From Protonemura montana (lineage: Eukaryota; Arthropoda; Insecta; Plecoptera; Nemouridae), in NCBI GenBank assembly GCA_947568835.1, contig OX387610.1, positions 7,713,501 to 7,777,500 of the forward strand: a stretch of DNA of 64,000 nucleotides, written 5' to 3'. Shown here in pieces: positions 35,836-48,048 of this stretch (position 1 is its first letter; every line of letters begins with the position of its first letter). The position numbers and the translations under genes are program-made. The notes under the pieces were generated by a model that was not told the origin of the DNA, ran no database searches, and saw nothing but the letters and a program-made list of their open reading frames with translations.

Positions 35836-36042
35836 TTAGAGCTTCATTATTTCCCTACAATCAATATCCCAGTTGTTTTTGTAATAAACAATGCAGTAAG
35901 GGGCCACGGTCATTGTAATACATGTGTCCGTATAACCCTTAACCTTGATATAAAACCCATCGAAATTAGTTTCAAACCACAGCTTGTAGTTAAAATTCCA
36001 CATCTTATAGTCATTGACGTGGAATTTAAAATAGTGGATATC
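35836..36042 (-). other. orphan terminal coding exon candidate
   Basis: A minus-strand frame opens directly after an acceptor-like CATCTAG (36043-36045) and encodes 68 residues to TAA. An AATAAA follows 95 bp later. The peptide is strikingly protein-like, with alternating aromatic and charged residues (YKLWFETNFDGFYIKVKGY, VAPYCIVYYKNNW) as in a beta-rich secreted domain, and three Cys. An in-frame stop formed by the acceptor itself means it cannot be an extension of the upstream frame. I do not recognise the family and found no partner exon. AUH lies immediately upstream, so AUH would be nested in this gene's last intron, or this is a relic. Confidence 0.4.
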
Positions 36043-36088
36043 CTAGATGGTTAAGACGTGCATGAAAGAGGTAATTATGTGAGAGAGC

Positions 36089-36970
36089 CTACTCTCCCGA
36101 GTAAATAGGGGCTCTCTTCTCCACAAATGCGGTCAAGCCTTCAATCCTGTCTTTGGTTGGTATCACTTGTGAGTAGCATGTTTCCTCGATTTTATTCCCA
36201 GTCGTCAAGTCGACTTGTAATCCTTTGTTGATAGCCAGTTTAGCCATCCTCACACCAACTGGGCCATTTGGCAAAATCTCTCGTGCAATTTCCAGGGCTT
36301 TCTCGTATGCTGCGTCACCATTTTCGTTTTGCTTGACGACATGATTAGCAATGCCTAGTTCCCATGCTTGTTTTCCGTTAACAACCCTCGAGCAAAATAC
36401 AAGCTCTTTTGCTAGTGCTGGACCAATCAACCGAGGTAGTCTTTGGGTTCCGCCGGAGCCAGGAATGATTGCGAGCTTTGTTTCGACCAAACCTAATTTG
36501 GCACTGTCAGACACTGTCCGAAGATCGCACGCAAGAGCCATCTCGAGGCCACCACCAAGCGCGGCGCCGTCGATTGCAGCTATCACAGGCATAGGAAGGT
36601 TTTCTAGTTTTGTGTTCATGGAACGTAGTCGAGAAACAACGGAACCTACTTCGGTGGGTGATAGTTTGAGCCGTTCCTTGAGGTCAGCTCCGGCACAGAA
36701 GACACGAGGGACAACGCTGCGCAGTACAACGACTCTCACATCATTGTCTTCTGTTAAAGCTTCCATTGTTTCGTAAAGATGTGTCACCAAATTGCTCGTT
36801 AACGAGTTCTTCGACGCAGGTTGGTTGAGTTCTAAAACGACGATACCTGCATCTGTTCCTTCGAGATAATTTACACCGAGTGGAGCTTCTGCTTTAGCTA
36901 CCGTGCTGTAGAAGACTCTTTTTGGTATGCCGAGCCGAACAAGTTGAAACGCCCGAGAATAAAGAGCCAT
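36089..36970 (-). CDS. AUH: Methylglutaconyl-CoA hydratase (AUH-type enoyl-CoA hydratase), intronless coding region
   Basis: One uninterrupted ORF of 293 residues. The N-terminus ([20 protein letters not shown]) is Arg-rich and lacks acids, a mitochondrial targeting peptide. [10 protein letters not shown] (91-100) is the CoA-binding loop typical of [19 protein letters not shown] (136-151) forms the oxyanion hole with catalytic E143, and [20 protein letters not shown] (159-178) has catalytic E163. The C-terminal helix carries KRAPIYSG. The enzyme hydrates 3-methylglutaconyl-CoA in leucine breakdown, and AUH proteins also bind AU-rich RNA. The frame is open upstream to 37099, but a TTTCTACATCAG acceptor sits just before ATG 36970, so a 5' non-coding exon is likely. 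No internal intron, unlike its neighbours. Confidence 0.92.
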   Translation of the reverse strand: MALYSRAFQLVRLGIPKRVFYSTVAKAEAPLGVNYLEGTDAGIVVLELNQPASKNSLTSNLVTHLYETMEALTEDNDVRVVVLRSVVPRVFCAGADLKERLKLSPTEVGSVVSRLRSMNTKLENLPMPVIAAIDGAALGGGLEMALACDLRTVSDSAKLGLVETKLAIIPGSGGTQRLPRLIGPALAKELVFCSRVVNGKQAWELGIANHVVKQNENGDAAYEKALEIAREILPNGPVGVRMAKLAINKGLQVDLTTGNKIEETCYSQVIPTKDRIEGLTAFVEKRAPIYSGE

Positions 36971-37099
36971 TCTGATGTAGAAATAAACTAATTTCGATAT
37001 GTTATTGCAGGTTATGTCAAAGTTGCTCCCAGTCCCATGTATAACCGGTTTCATCAAAGCAAGACCCATTAGTAAAGTAATGCCAACTTTGATCAACAA

Positions 37100-38585
37100 A
37101 CACCAAATGAAGTAGAGACATTTTTTGAAGAATTTAAATAGGGAGATAACTTAGATTACTATTGCAAAATTTCCTGTTATGGTGGAACAGTCATTTCTGA
37201 TGTGAAATACCCTGCTAGGCACCAATTTCTGATTTTTTTTATATTTTTCCACAGGATAATAAATTCATTGACGAAATAAAAAGGTAGACAGTTTTCCTAT
37301 CTTGGCACCTACATCACGGACCCTATGTATGATTGTCTTTGATAATTCGTCATATTTTGTCAATCGTTATTCGTTATCAATAGTGTCACTACATCTTTTC
37401 AACATGATTCATCCATCATGATATATGGACACAACATCAACGGAACGATTCCATATTCAATAAAAAAAAAACTAAACGCCACAATCAACAACCACGCCTT
37501 GACGGTAACCTCCCAAACGTTCACCAAAACGCCAGACCACCGTGCTCGTTCCAACATTTCTACCCCCACATTTCCACATCTCAAAGTCCGCCAAACCACC
37601 CAACGCTTCCCGTGACCTCACAAAGTCTTCTAACAAGATTATCCCTATAATCCCGACCGAGCCCGTTCATCCTGTTAACAGTCCCAATCACCCCTAAAAC
37701 CACACGCGTGCCCAAATCTCCAGAGACCTTGCAATTCGCCGGCCATATCATTATCTAAGCATCTACTCGCAAAAACTCTGAATGCACAATGAACACACGT
37801 CTCCTGAGATCCTTGCAGCGAATTATAATAATTAGTATCGCCAGAGGCGTAGATATAAATCAAGCGTAGCGTCTATGGATTAAGGGCTGGCGTGCGCTGC
37901 ATGGTAACTCTGTGGTTTATGACTGGTTGCGAGTGTTTCAGGGGGGAGGGGTGAGTTACAGAATAAGGTTTAATAATAGCATATCTAACTCGCGCGATAG
38001 ACGGCATTGGTCCATGGGATATAATAATCATCATTAATCAAAAGGTTGGAGAATTTTGTCGGTCTTGCTTTAGCGTGAAACAGTGAGAAATGTGTGGAGT
38101 TATGGTGGGTGCGAAGGACGGATTGCAGGTGTTTCGAGGACAGATTGTCAGTGTTTTTTTTTGCTATATTTTGGGAACATAATGAGGAATCATTTAGAAT
38201 GGTCGCTTTTCGTAATCGAGTGCTGCAGAGATTTACCTGTTAGACGAGATATTTAATTCCGACAGTAAAATTACACAATTTTTAAGACATATATTTTTTT
38301 GTCTTAACTTGATTAAATAGTTGTTGGTTTTTTGGCACCGCGCAATAAATTTCTAATAATCCCAAACCAATGCTATACAAAAATAATCTAGTTTTAAGAA
38401 ATTTACAGTATTAACTATATGATGTGTAATGACCCTGTTGACAACAAACTGCTAGTGATATTATTACTTTTTATATGTGAATGGATAGAAAACCATGTCG
38501 AAACTGCTAAAAAAGCAATGTTAGTAGAAAACTAAAAGTGACCATGGAAAAGCAGCCACTAGCATTTGAAACGATCTGTTTAGCA
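37100..38585. other. intergenic; nothing recognised
   Basis: AT-rich, with a C-rich plus-strand patch at 37480-37700 lacking a convincing product. It may hold the AUH promoter and 5' exon. Confidence 0.4.
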
Positions 38586-39526
38586 AGTTGGAAACACTGG
38601 TTCTCGTGAGATCACCAAAGTTAAGCAACACTGCGCTGGGCCAGGTATTTTATCGGTGACCATTATACACATGACCAGTTCTGTTCGGGAGAGAGGTTGG
38701 AGGGATGGAGTTTAGTGCAATAACTTCATTCACCTTGCTTATCAACCTCTCGACAGCATGGATTTGTGGAGGAATCCTGTTGTTCGCGTTTACCGCCCTT
38801 CGGAAGGGACGTTAAGCCGGTGGTCCCTTGGTGCTCTTCGACAGTGTAACGGGTCGTTAAATTATTTCATAGTTCCTTCTCTATCTTACCGGCTGGCATC
38901 ACTCATTGTTTGGACACCATGGCCATGGCCACTGCTAATATTACTGACCAGGTGATTTGCTAATAGTTCAAGCCAGTCTACCTGTTGGACCCAAGACTAT
39001 GTCTGTCAGCTGTTGATCAGCATATTTCTGGCCTTTGACTGGTGTGCCGGCCGTTGTTGCATGGATCAACGCTGACCAAGGCAGAAGAAGCAAATCTTCA
39101 TGTTTAATTGATATTTGATTAGACGAGAGAGCTAATTTCGATTCCAAGGTGTACAGACCTTCCTAAACGTCTTCAACATTATATTTCCGACTCGAAATAA
39201 ATTACTAGAACAGTTTGCTGACTGATACCAACTCTTCAAGCTCTCCGAAGGTCCCTATTTTAAAAACTACTTAAACTTTATCTCCTCCTCCTTTTCGTGT
39301 CTTTCGTTGGTTTCATGACTGTTCTGCAAGCTACCACTCCTCATCAGAGACCAACGTTAACAACATGAGTAGGCTACATACCGGCACCGAGTTTCCCACC
39401 TCCCTTATAGGCTAGTATAGGTTCATCAGCATCCTCATCATCAATCACTCATTTACCGACACCATTAGACAAGTGCCGCATGGCCCGTTATCAAAAAAGT
39501 GCGTCGTTAAACACCACAAATCAATC
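38586..39526 (+). mobile_element. 5S rRNA-derived SINE, copy 2, interrupted by an insertion
   Basis: The head (CACTGGTTCTCGTGAGATCA, AAGTTAAGCAACACTGCGCT) and body run to 38844. The remainder resumes at 39366 (TGAGTAGGCTACATACCGGC) and ends with GTGCGTCGTTAAACACCACA and AATCAATC. A 521-bp piece splits it exactly where other copies are continuous. Confidence 0.85.
38845..39365. mobile_element. 521-bp insertion in a SINE, possible solo LTR
   Basis: The inserted segment begins TGTAACGGGT and ends TTAACAACA, the TGT...ACA form usual for LTRs, and contains AATAAA near 39200. No clean target duplication is visible (flanks GACAG and TGAG), so the identity is tentative. Confidence 0.4.
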
Positions 39527-40599
39527 ACTATGATCGAATCTGCGATCTTCGGCGGTCCCCGGCTATTGCAGCTGTTTTCAATTGTTGTGTACAAAAATTC
39601 CTTCCTCTGATACACCAGCACCCATTGAGGATAAAGTCTACTCCCGGGTTGTTATAACTTCGAAGCGTGATTGAGTGATTCTGGGCTTTACGGCGGTTGT
39701 TTTAGCGTGACATTTGGGCCAACTTCTAGACAGAAATTTGTCTGACTGATTGACTTACCGTGTTTAACGACCTAGGTTTCTACGCTAGAAGTCGAACACA
39801 AATCTGTTTTAGGGCGGCATAAGTCAGCTCTAAACGAGCTCTAAACGATGGGTTCTCAAACTTTTCCCCCTGTAAACCTCTCTCCCTGTCTTTTTATTTT
39901 CCACGAATCCTCTGCGGAACCGGGGTCCGTACGGACCGCCAGATATTCGTACGAACTTACTATCAGCCTAAAATATCGCTACTCTCATCTTAACATTACA
40001 TTTAAAATTGCGCTCGCGAAGCCCTAGTTTTCTGAAATTTAACAAAGTGTGTATTTATTGATCGCAACATCGTTGGTTGACTTGATTAATGCCTAACAGC
40101 ATTTAGTTATCTTCCTATTCCTCGCTTCCTATGATGTAGCACTGTTCAATCACTAATCTTTTCCAATGAATGTTACTTTTCTGATTGGTCTTCACACAAT
40201 TGTAGTTGTCCTTAGTCATCCTGAGCAGTCTTAATAATATTTTTTAGCTCGACAATAAAAACGTACTATCGAGGTCCCTCGTCATTGAGTCATTGGGTCA
40301 ATGTTCGGGTTAGTATGTTGAAAATTCGACTGGTCACTAAAGTGACTGGTGATCACAAGGTGATCAAAAAAAAACTCTGGCCACACTACAAAAAAATACA
40401 ACATTTTGTTTCTATTAGAGCCACCTTGGTCCAGTGTGCAGTTCGTACTACTTTGTTTAAAAAACAATCCCACGATTGCGAAAAATAAGTACTCCTATAC
40501 CATTCGATCAGTGCGTGCAGACTACCATTCGGTAGTCTGCACTGACAAAGGGTAAGGTAGTTGCAAAGTGGTAAATATGTAACAATAATTGGAAAAACG
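39527..40599. other. no gene seen; hairpin at its right end
   Basis: AT-rich DNA without supported coding. A perfect 12-bp stem with a 4-base loop lies at 40515-40542. Confidence 0.5.
40515..40542. repeat. perfect 12-bp hairpin
   Basis: GTGCAGACTACC and GGTAGTCTGCAC pair perfectly around ATTC. It lies about 85 bp upstream of the LINE fragment. Confidence 0.8.
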
Positions 40600-40830
40600 G
40601 CAAAGGAAAAGGCATACCTAGCACATGGTGCGTCCAAAATTAGAATATGCGTCAGGAATATGGGACATAGGAACAGACAATAAGAAACTATTAAAAAAAA
40701 AAAGATTTTCAAAGAAGAGCGGCTAAGTATATTATCGGTGGAAAAGGAGTGAAAAATTTAAAAGAGGAAGATAGGAGAATTGACAGCGAAAGAAGCCAAA
40801 GAAGAGCTACGGAGGGTAAAAAAAGCTATT
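40600..40830 (+). mobile_element. LINE reverse transcriptase fragment, frameshifted
   Basis: The frame reads MVRPKLEYASGIWD, a hallmark of the end of the RT domain in non-LTR retrotransposons. After a shift at an A-run it continues as RAAKYIIGGKGVKNLKEED, which corresponds to the usual QRRAARF region. It is a decayed 3' piece with no intact ORF. Confidence 0.6.
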
Positions 40831-41423
40831 GGGTGAATAACTTGAAATAATAAGGAGGGATGATGAAGACTACAGGAAAAATTAATTTAGAAATGAGGTA
40901 AATAAGGAAGAGAATGGTATGGAAGAAAGAAATAATGATAAGAAAACAGCAAGGGGTGGGCGGCATCCACGAGATTACTTACAAATCTGTCTTGAGGTGC
41001 AAAGACGTCCACGTCTAAAGAAACCTCTACACCAATATTGTCTTGTCTCAAACGGGCTCAACAACTTAGGAAATACTTAATTTTGATGTGTTTCACATCT
41101 TTGCAAAGTTTGGTGAAAAAATATCAAATCATTTTGGCAGTAAAACTCCGTAAATAAATGACATTACGAAATTTTTTAATAGAGTGCCTTGGTTCTCTCG
41201 GAAAATCGACTTAAAAAAGCGCAGTTTGTCACAGAAATCACTTTTGACACGTTTTGAGACTGTGGGATTGTTGCCATCGATAGCCGTTAAGCAGTTCGGT
41301 CCGAGAAACGCCGGGACGGACTGCTATTTGCTCAAATTTGTTACCAATTCGTACCAGACCAAATTAAATGGTGTAAACTGTAAAGTATACCCGCGGTAAC
41401 AAAACATCATGGAATTTAAAGCT

Positions 41424-41660
41424 CTGTTTGGCTATCTCAGCATCTCCATGGCTACCAAACGTTGAATCTACCATTGAACCTCCCATGCTAGGCCATGATA
41501 TACCCGTGGTGACATAAGATAGCAGAATTGAGAAGCTCTGTCAAGCGATCTCAGCATCTCCATGGCTGCCAAACCTCGAATCTACCATTGAATCTCACAT
41601 ATATTTGATAGTATTTTTTGTTTTTAAAATTGGCACCGATAAAGGCTATCTTAGAAATAT
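41424..41660 (-). repeat. 1.5 units of the 114-bp repeat family
   Basis: GCATCTCCATGGCTACCAAA occurs at about 41440 and again, nearly identical, at about 41550, followed by the family tail block (TTTTTTGTTTTTAAAATTGG). Confidence 0.85.
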
Positions 41661-44610
41661 TACATCCTCTATCATAACTGAGATCTACCTTGCCCTTTTG
41701 GTCGAAGAATAAAATTGGTCGAAGAATAAGGAAAAGAGGGAGGTGGTTCGTAAATTTGGGGTGGCTGACTGGTTTCATGTTATCCAAAACAAAGTTTGCG
41801 TTCTGAAAATTGAGCCCGCGGCCCAACGTTCTGCGAAAATATACCCAACACAACATTTCTATCCCAGCAACGTGTAATTAAAAAGTTTTTATTTTTTTTT
41901 CTTAATTTATAACGAACGTAAAGTATACGCGTTCAAGTTTTAACCACGCGCAACTTTTTGTTTGGTTTTATTTTTAACAAGCTTTTTCAACCGAGCTTTC
42001 ATTCAATTTGAATTGGCCTATCGGTGAAAAGTTGAGTGGAAACTTTTCGTATATAATAGTCATGGAAAATGATTGGATTTTATTTCACGATTTTCATTGG
42101 TTTGCCCAGTGGCTTTCCCACTACAAGCCCATCCGGTGCTACCAGTAAAATGTTGTCCGTGAACTGTAGCAGCAGATTGGACAATATTAAATTTCTTTTA
42201 GTTTATTGTGGACAACAAACATTTAATTTTACTATAGAAAGTAACAAAATATTTATATGCCAAGTGATCCTAGGAAACCTTCTCCGTTAAAGGCTTTCTA
42301 GCCCCCTTTGTCTAAACCTAGAATTTTTTTCCAAAGTGTTTTTTTTTCCTTTTTTCGACGCATTGACTCAATAAAAATTAAATTATTCATAAACATCTAG
42401 CTTTATGTAACAAAAAATGGTACAGAACAGAAGAAAATTCTTCAAGCTTTCGATTCACACCAATCGCATCCGATTAAAATCATAATTTCGCCGGCTATCA
42501 TGCATATATTGTATGAGAAAATTCTATGAAAACATAAAACTGTTATCCTAATTTGAATTGGATCTGGAACTTTCATTTCTAATTATATTTCATTCAATGA
42601 GTATTATTGGAACCACCAATTTCAAAGCCACCCGCATTTATTTGGTTGCAGTACGACTCTGATAGAAAAACAAGGTGGGTTTAGGTGGCTGGATATTAGT
42701 GGATCGAAAAAAACACAGACTACAGTTTTTTGAATATTCAATAGTTGGCAACAGTATTTAAAAAAATAGCACACATCATAGTCTCCCCACTCCACATGTT
42801 CAGCGGCAGTTAGGGTTGACCGTTACTAGTTGATTTTATTTTAGTTTGAGCTTTGGGTCAGGTCATAGTGATGTTAACGCTTCTCAGTGAGTTTGAGAAA
42901 AGACAGACTTCGGAGTAATAAAAACTGCAGGTAACAGTTATTTAATCATTGAGATTGGTAAAATTCGGTAACCTTCAATTTAATATTACATAAAATGATA
43001 GTAGAGTTTGGTACAAGGTCGTATGGTACTACATCGTGTCATTATGATCGGTCATTTAGCTCAGTATGGGTAGCCCGAGAAATGGTATATTTGACTGAGG
43101 GGTATTACAGATACCATAGTTCCTACCAAAGTTGTGTTTGGCCGTGTTTGCTTATGTGCGTGTGCGTGTGCGTGTGCGTGTGCGTGAGTGTCATCAAGAT
43201 CTACAATGGTTCGATTTCGAGATGTCCTCAACAGCTAAACAAATTGGATGTATTTGAAGGTATGTGCAACAATGTTTCACTATACGAACGAAGTAGACCA
43301 TGCCACCCAGACACTTTCGGGGTCACATGTGGTGGTGCCTTCACCTAAAATGGTGGAATCTATTGTTTCTGGGACAAAAATACTACTAGCTAATGCGCAT
43401 TTTCGATGTTATAAATTACTCGGAAGGGTTAATTTAAACAAATACAATTACTCGTTATATTATGGTTATTAATTACTTAGTTATGGTTAAAACAATTCTC
43501 TTGCTTGCAGTAACGAATGAATCATAATTACTTGCTTGCTAGCAAACAATTTCACAAAGTGAACATAAGTATTCCGAGGTGCTTAAAATACAATGCCTGT
43601 TTGCGATCTCCCTTCGCTGTGCTTTGATCTTAAATCTCCCCCTACCTTTCCTCTTACATGTGTTGTTGATGCACCCACATATAAAACCGCGTATAAGCAT
43701 TAAAGTAAAACAAAATTTTGTCCTCCCCTTTTAATAAACTACACACAGGTTGAACCATTCCGCCCTCACAGGAGCGGAATGATATTCCGCTCCATGCTAT
43801 TTTGAACTGTGGACTTCATAAAGTCGACGGTCGTTTCGTGCCTGGTCTACGAGGGGGGGATTACGCACGCGAGGGTTTATTCCAGAGCCGTCATATGGCT
43901 TAAGATGAAAGTGGGAAAGCTCGGGCTAGTGGTCAACCAGGTGGAAAATTAATTTTCTAATAGACTGGAGTGTATTGCGTGTGCTCGTGGATGGTGGGCC
44001 GTGCCTGAATGCTTTGTGAGACTAACTTTGAACTTTGGGGCAATGTTAGGTGCTTTTACGCGAGTGGAGATGACTGAGGCATAATGATAATATCTTATAT
44101 ATATATAATTATATTGGAATCAGCTGGTTGGTTCAGTTCGCTACTCTTGAGAGAGGGTTGTTGTTGAGTGAAGAAAAGGGGCTGTGTACATTCTTTTTTA
44201 TTGTCATGTATTGTTAGTCAAGCATGAATTAATATTACAATTTACAAGTATAATTTCCTACAGTCAAGCCTGTGAGAGAAGAAACCAGCCCAAGGACTGC
44301 CCCACAGCTTTGTTACTAACTCGTGAATGAAAGTTTAGTTTGATTTTAGTGGTGGGATTGAAAAATATTTATTATAACTGCAAAATAATGACTGACATTG
44401 TTATAAGAGATATAACAATTCTTATTTAAGTTCTAAAAACACTAAAGTTTGGCACTATAAAAGCTTTCGATTGGTGGGACATCTCCTAGCAAAGTACTAT
44501 CTTACGAAATACGAAATAACGATGGTGTTGTCGTATTACACATTTTCCTCATCTTTAAATTTGTATAATTTTATTATTATAAAGACTTAAATTCAGCTAA
44601 ACCATTGAGT
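41661..44610. other. gene-free AT-rich stretch
   Basis: No supported gene. It contains a short GTGTGC microsatellite (43156-43185), a near-perfect palindrome GGAGCGGAAT..ATTCCGCTCC at about 43772-43794, and an isolated inverted unit of the 54-bp minisatellite at about 44270-44315. Confidence 0.5.
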
Positions 44611-44990
44611 GTATTGGTATAGTGAGAGGGCCAGCGTTAATGCTAAACTTTTTGCTGAGCAAAAGAGCCGGCAACACGTGGTAACGGCGGTGACAACCCG
44701 ATGGCGCTTGTAGCCGTACTTTAAAAAAAAACCTCTACAATTGAATAATTGGGACTCAAAATATCGATACACGTATATCAATCGTTGAGGTTAGCAATAA
44801 TAAAGAATAATTTAGCGTAAGCTAGTCTAAATGCGAGTAATCTGTGAGAAATAACGAGATCAGATTTCTTAACACTCAAAACAACGGTGACTCCACCTAG
44901 GAGCATCATCAATTTTTGTCGGATATGTAAAGTCATTTTAGGGCCATTTTCGCAAAAGACAGTATAATGGAAAGACATGACTTTGGTAGA
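44611..44990 (+). mobile_element. MITE family M, copy 4
   Basis: The best-preserved left end (GAGGGCCAGCGTTAATGCTA), then CACGTGGTAACGGCGG, CCCGATGGCGCTTGTAGCCG, ATCAATCGTTGAGGTTAGCA and AACAACGGTGACTCC. Confidence 0.8.
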
Positions 44991-45761
44991 ACGGTAACAT
45001 CCTCAAGGAATACAGTACCGAATCGGGAACACATTTCAGGACCAATCCTGTAATTTTAAGAGGTTATTAATGTTGCTAGCTTATACTTTGCCTATTGCAA
45101 GCATCTGCAATTTAAAAATTATTAAAAATTTTGTATCATCTTCAATGAAGTGTAGAGGAAAAAAGAATACCAGGTCCCAGAACCTCTACAACTGAAAATA
45201 AAATGAACGAACAAAGTCACGCGTAAAAATTGTAGCCAAGAAATGTCTTATATCTTCAGTAAAGGAACGGAGAAACACTCTTCCAGCTCGTCGTTTTTCA
45301 GCCTTTGTTAGTCTGCCGGTAGGAGGGGAAAGCCTGTTCGCTGGGCTTGTGATCGAAAAAAAAAGTTTTAATTCTGCTTCGTAGCTTCTGTCTTCAGCAG
45401 ACGAGTATAAAACAATCAAGCCAAAAAAAATCGTGTCCATGTAAATAAATTTGATTTGCGGCTATGTTTAAAAAAAAACTTTAACAAGGTGCCTCTTGGA
45501 ATCAGTCGTGTGAAAGTTACAAAGTTTTCCTAAAATCTTTACCCTCTGACTGCCATGGTATGGTAGTAAATCTATACCTGTTTCATGAAAAGAAGTCTTA
45601 TCACACAACTCTAGAGAAGAGAACATTGAAGCGCAATTAGATCTATAAGTATACATATTTTTCAAGCTTATAATTTGGCACATCCTTTATCCCACACCTT
45701 GCGTCACCAAGAAGGGGGTTGTTTTTTATTTAGCACTATATCTGCTTTAGAAATTGCGTTT

Positions 45762-46335
45762 AAGTGAACCTAGCCTAGAAGACAGAGTGGTGCCGGCACG
45801 TAGCCTCCAACCAATCGATCGATTTGTGGTGTTAAACGACGCACTGTTTTGACAACGGGTCCTGTGACCACCAGTCTCATGGCGTTGGAAGTGAGAGTGT
45901 GACGATAAGAATGTTGATGAACCCAACCCAGCTAAAAGAGAGTTAGGGAAATTCGGTGCTGGCAAGTAACCTACTCCTGTTGAAGAGCCTCAAGGGAACC
46001 GCCGGTTTAAAGTTCCTTCCGAAAGACGGTACAACTCGAACAACAGGATTCCTCCTCAAATCCATGCTGGCGAGAGCTTGAGAAGCAAAGCGAGTTAAGC
46101 TACTGTACACACTTCAGTCCCTCCAACCTCTCTCCCGAAAAGAACTGGGCGTGTATATGATGGACATCCATTTCATAAGTGGCCAAGCGCAGTGTTGCTT
46201 AACTTAGGTGATGTCAGGAGAAACGGTGTTTCCAAAACGCCAAACCATTCGGTGCTCACCCATCCAATACCTGACTTAACGCAGTGTTGCTTAACTTCGG
46301 TGATCTAACAAGAACCGGCGTTTGCAACATGCCAA
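45762..46335 (-). mobile_element. 5S rRNA-derived SINE, copy 3, with doubled 5S head
   Basis: The reverse copy has its tail at 45812 (GATTTGTGGTGTTAAACGAC). The 5S-like head occurs twice: GCAGTGTTGCTTAACTTAGG near 46190 and GCAGTGTTGCTTAACTTCGG near 46281. A body fragment of another copy (45762-45811) abuts the tail. Confidence 0.85.
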
Positions 46336-47136
46336 ACATCCTTTTCACTTTGTACCCGTCACGAACTACAAATATCATACTGCACGCTACTAAAGTAACA
46401 CATCTTTTTCACATCCACCTCTCACAATCCTTAAACACCCATCATAATACACATTACCTCTTCCCCAAATTGTTTAAACACAACCATACTCTTTGATAGA
46501 GCACCCCTACGCACAACGCACAAGGGACGCTTATCCCTGTGCCACCCTCACTGCCCGTGTGTGCAACTCACTGCCTTGCATTCGGTCATTTTAATCTCCG
46601 CCAAAGGCGACAGCACCCTTTGGTCTTCGGCCCAATAGGTTGGCAATTCTGTCGAGGGCCGCTCTGTTCATATGCAGCCTGTGCAAATATGCCGCTGGCG
46701 AGACGATGTCAAGTATCTTTCGGATTAATTTTGATGCAAGAGTTTCGGTTTATTATGTCATCGATACAGTTAATAAAAGAGGTGGGATCGGTAAAGAAGT
46801 GCAGCTTGCGTTTTCTGTTGTTCTCATTGGTTTACTTATGTGAAGTTCGTTGACGTACTGAGTTTGTTGGCAATTTGATCAAACTTGTCTGATGGTAAGC
46901 GTATCGGTAATACATTTCGTGAGTCCATGGAATATTTTGACAATTCAAGCAGTCAGGCAATGTTTTTTTTTTGTTATTATTATTTTTATATTTCCGTTTG
47001 TCAAATCAAATAGACGATCGTTTGTTGAAAAAATTCCGAGAAAATATTATTTTAGAACAGTTTCACTGTCATACAATCCCTCTATGAATTTTATTTTGCG
47101 TTGTTATCTTTTTGGCAAACTTGAAATATCACTTTT
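46336..47136. other. no gene seen
   Basis: Open frames here have low-complexity or chance-like products; nothing recognised. Confidence 0.4.
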
Positions 47137-47194
47137 TTATTATTATCAACACTATAACCGTCTCAAAAATTGATGCTCAAACGGGGACTCGAAC
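47137..47194 (-). mobile_element. tRNA-like inverted-repeat element, end fragment
   Basis: CAACACTATAACCGTCTCAA and ATTGATGCTCAAACGGGGAC match the right arm and box B side of the full copies. Confidence 0.7.
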
Positions 47195-48048
47195 TATTTT
47201 TTTGATTTAGTACCATGGCACATTTTTGTGTAACGCTGGTCAATAGTTACATGAACGTAACTTCGCAAATAAAATATTTATTTTAAATGTCCCGCGTTGT
47301 GATGTTACATTTACTAATTGTGTCGAGTACCGAGTATTTTTTACCGTAAATGCTAACCCAACACGAAATGCTACAATTTTTTATGTAAACATTCCTTTAG
47401 GCTGTTTGAAAACAAAAATTACAATGAAAACACAAAGAAAAAATCACAGCATCACTTGAATTTTGAAAACCCGATCAGCTGTAACGATAAAAAAAACAGC
47501 AGGCGCATCAATTCACGGCAAGGTTTTTTGTGAATAGCAAAACTAGAAACGGCAGCGGCAGGCATTTGCAAGCGAGTGACGATATCCCCTTGATAAACAC
47601 CACCTACCCCCCCTTACCTGCAACTCTTCAAATGGTGAGTATAGAGAAATGTGTTATGGCAGGGATATTCACTACGCACCTGCTACTGTTCTGCCCGTGG
47701 GAGAATACACCAGCACTAGGACAGTCTCTCCAGCATTTCTGCACCGACTTATTAGCTAAATTTCACATTTCATTTCAGTGACTGATATTTAAAAATACTT
47801 ACATTTGCAAAACAATTCCCAAGATTGTTGTGATTGGTATATATTTTTTCAAACTAGATAGAAAAACAAATGATCTTGGCACTACAAAAGCGTTAGATCA
47901 AAAGGAAAATGGCTGACATCCGCGGAGATGATTTGAAGTATTTACAAAAATGACAGTTGGCCCGCATGTCAGCCCAAAACGACCGGTGGCGCCTCTGCCG
48001 GTAAAAAGTATGTCATCCAAAGGTAATTTCCACCGCATTTTATTTTGA

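Noticed and set aside
35764..36054. Plus-strand ORF of 96 codons downstream of PMM2
   Set aside because: It lies antisense to the better-looking minus-strand exon candidate, and its composition is not protein-like.
36351..36776. Plus-strand 141-codon ORF
   Set aside because: Antisense shadow of AUH.
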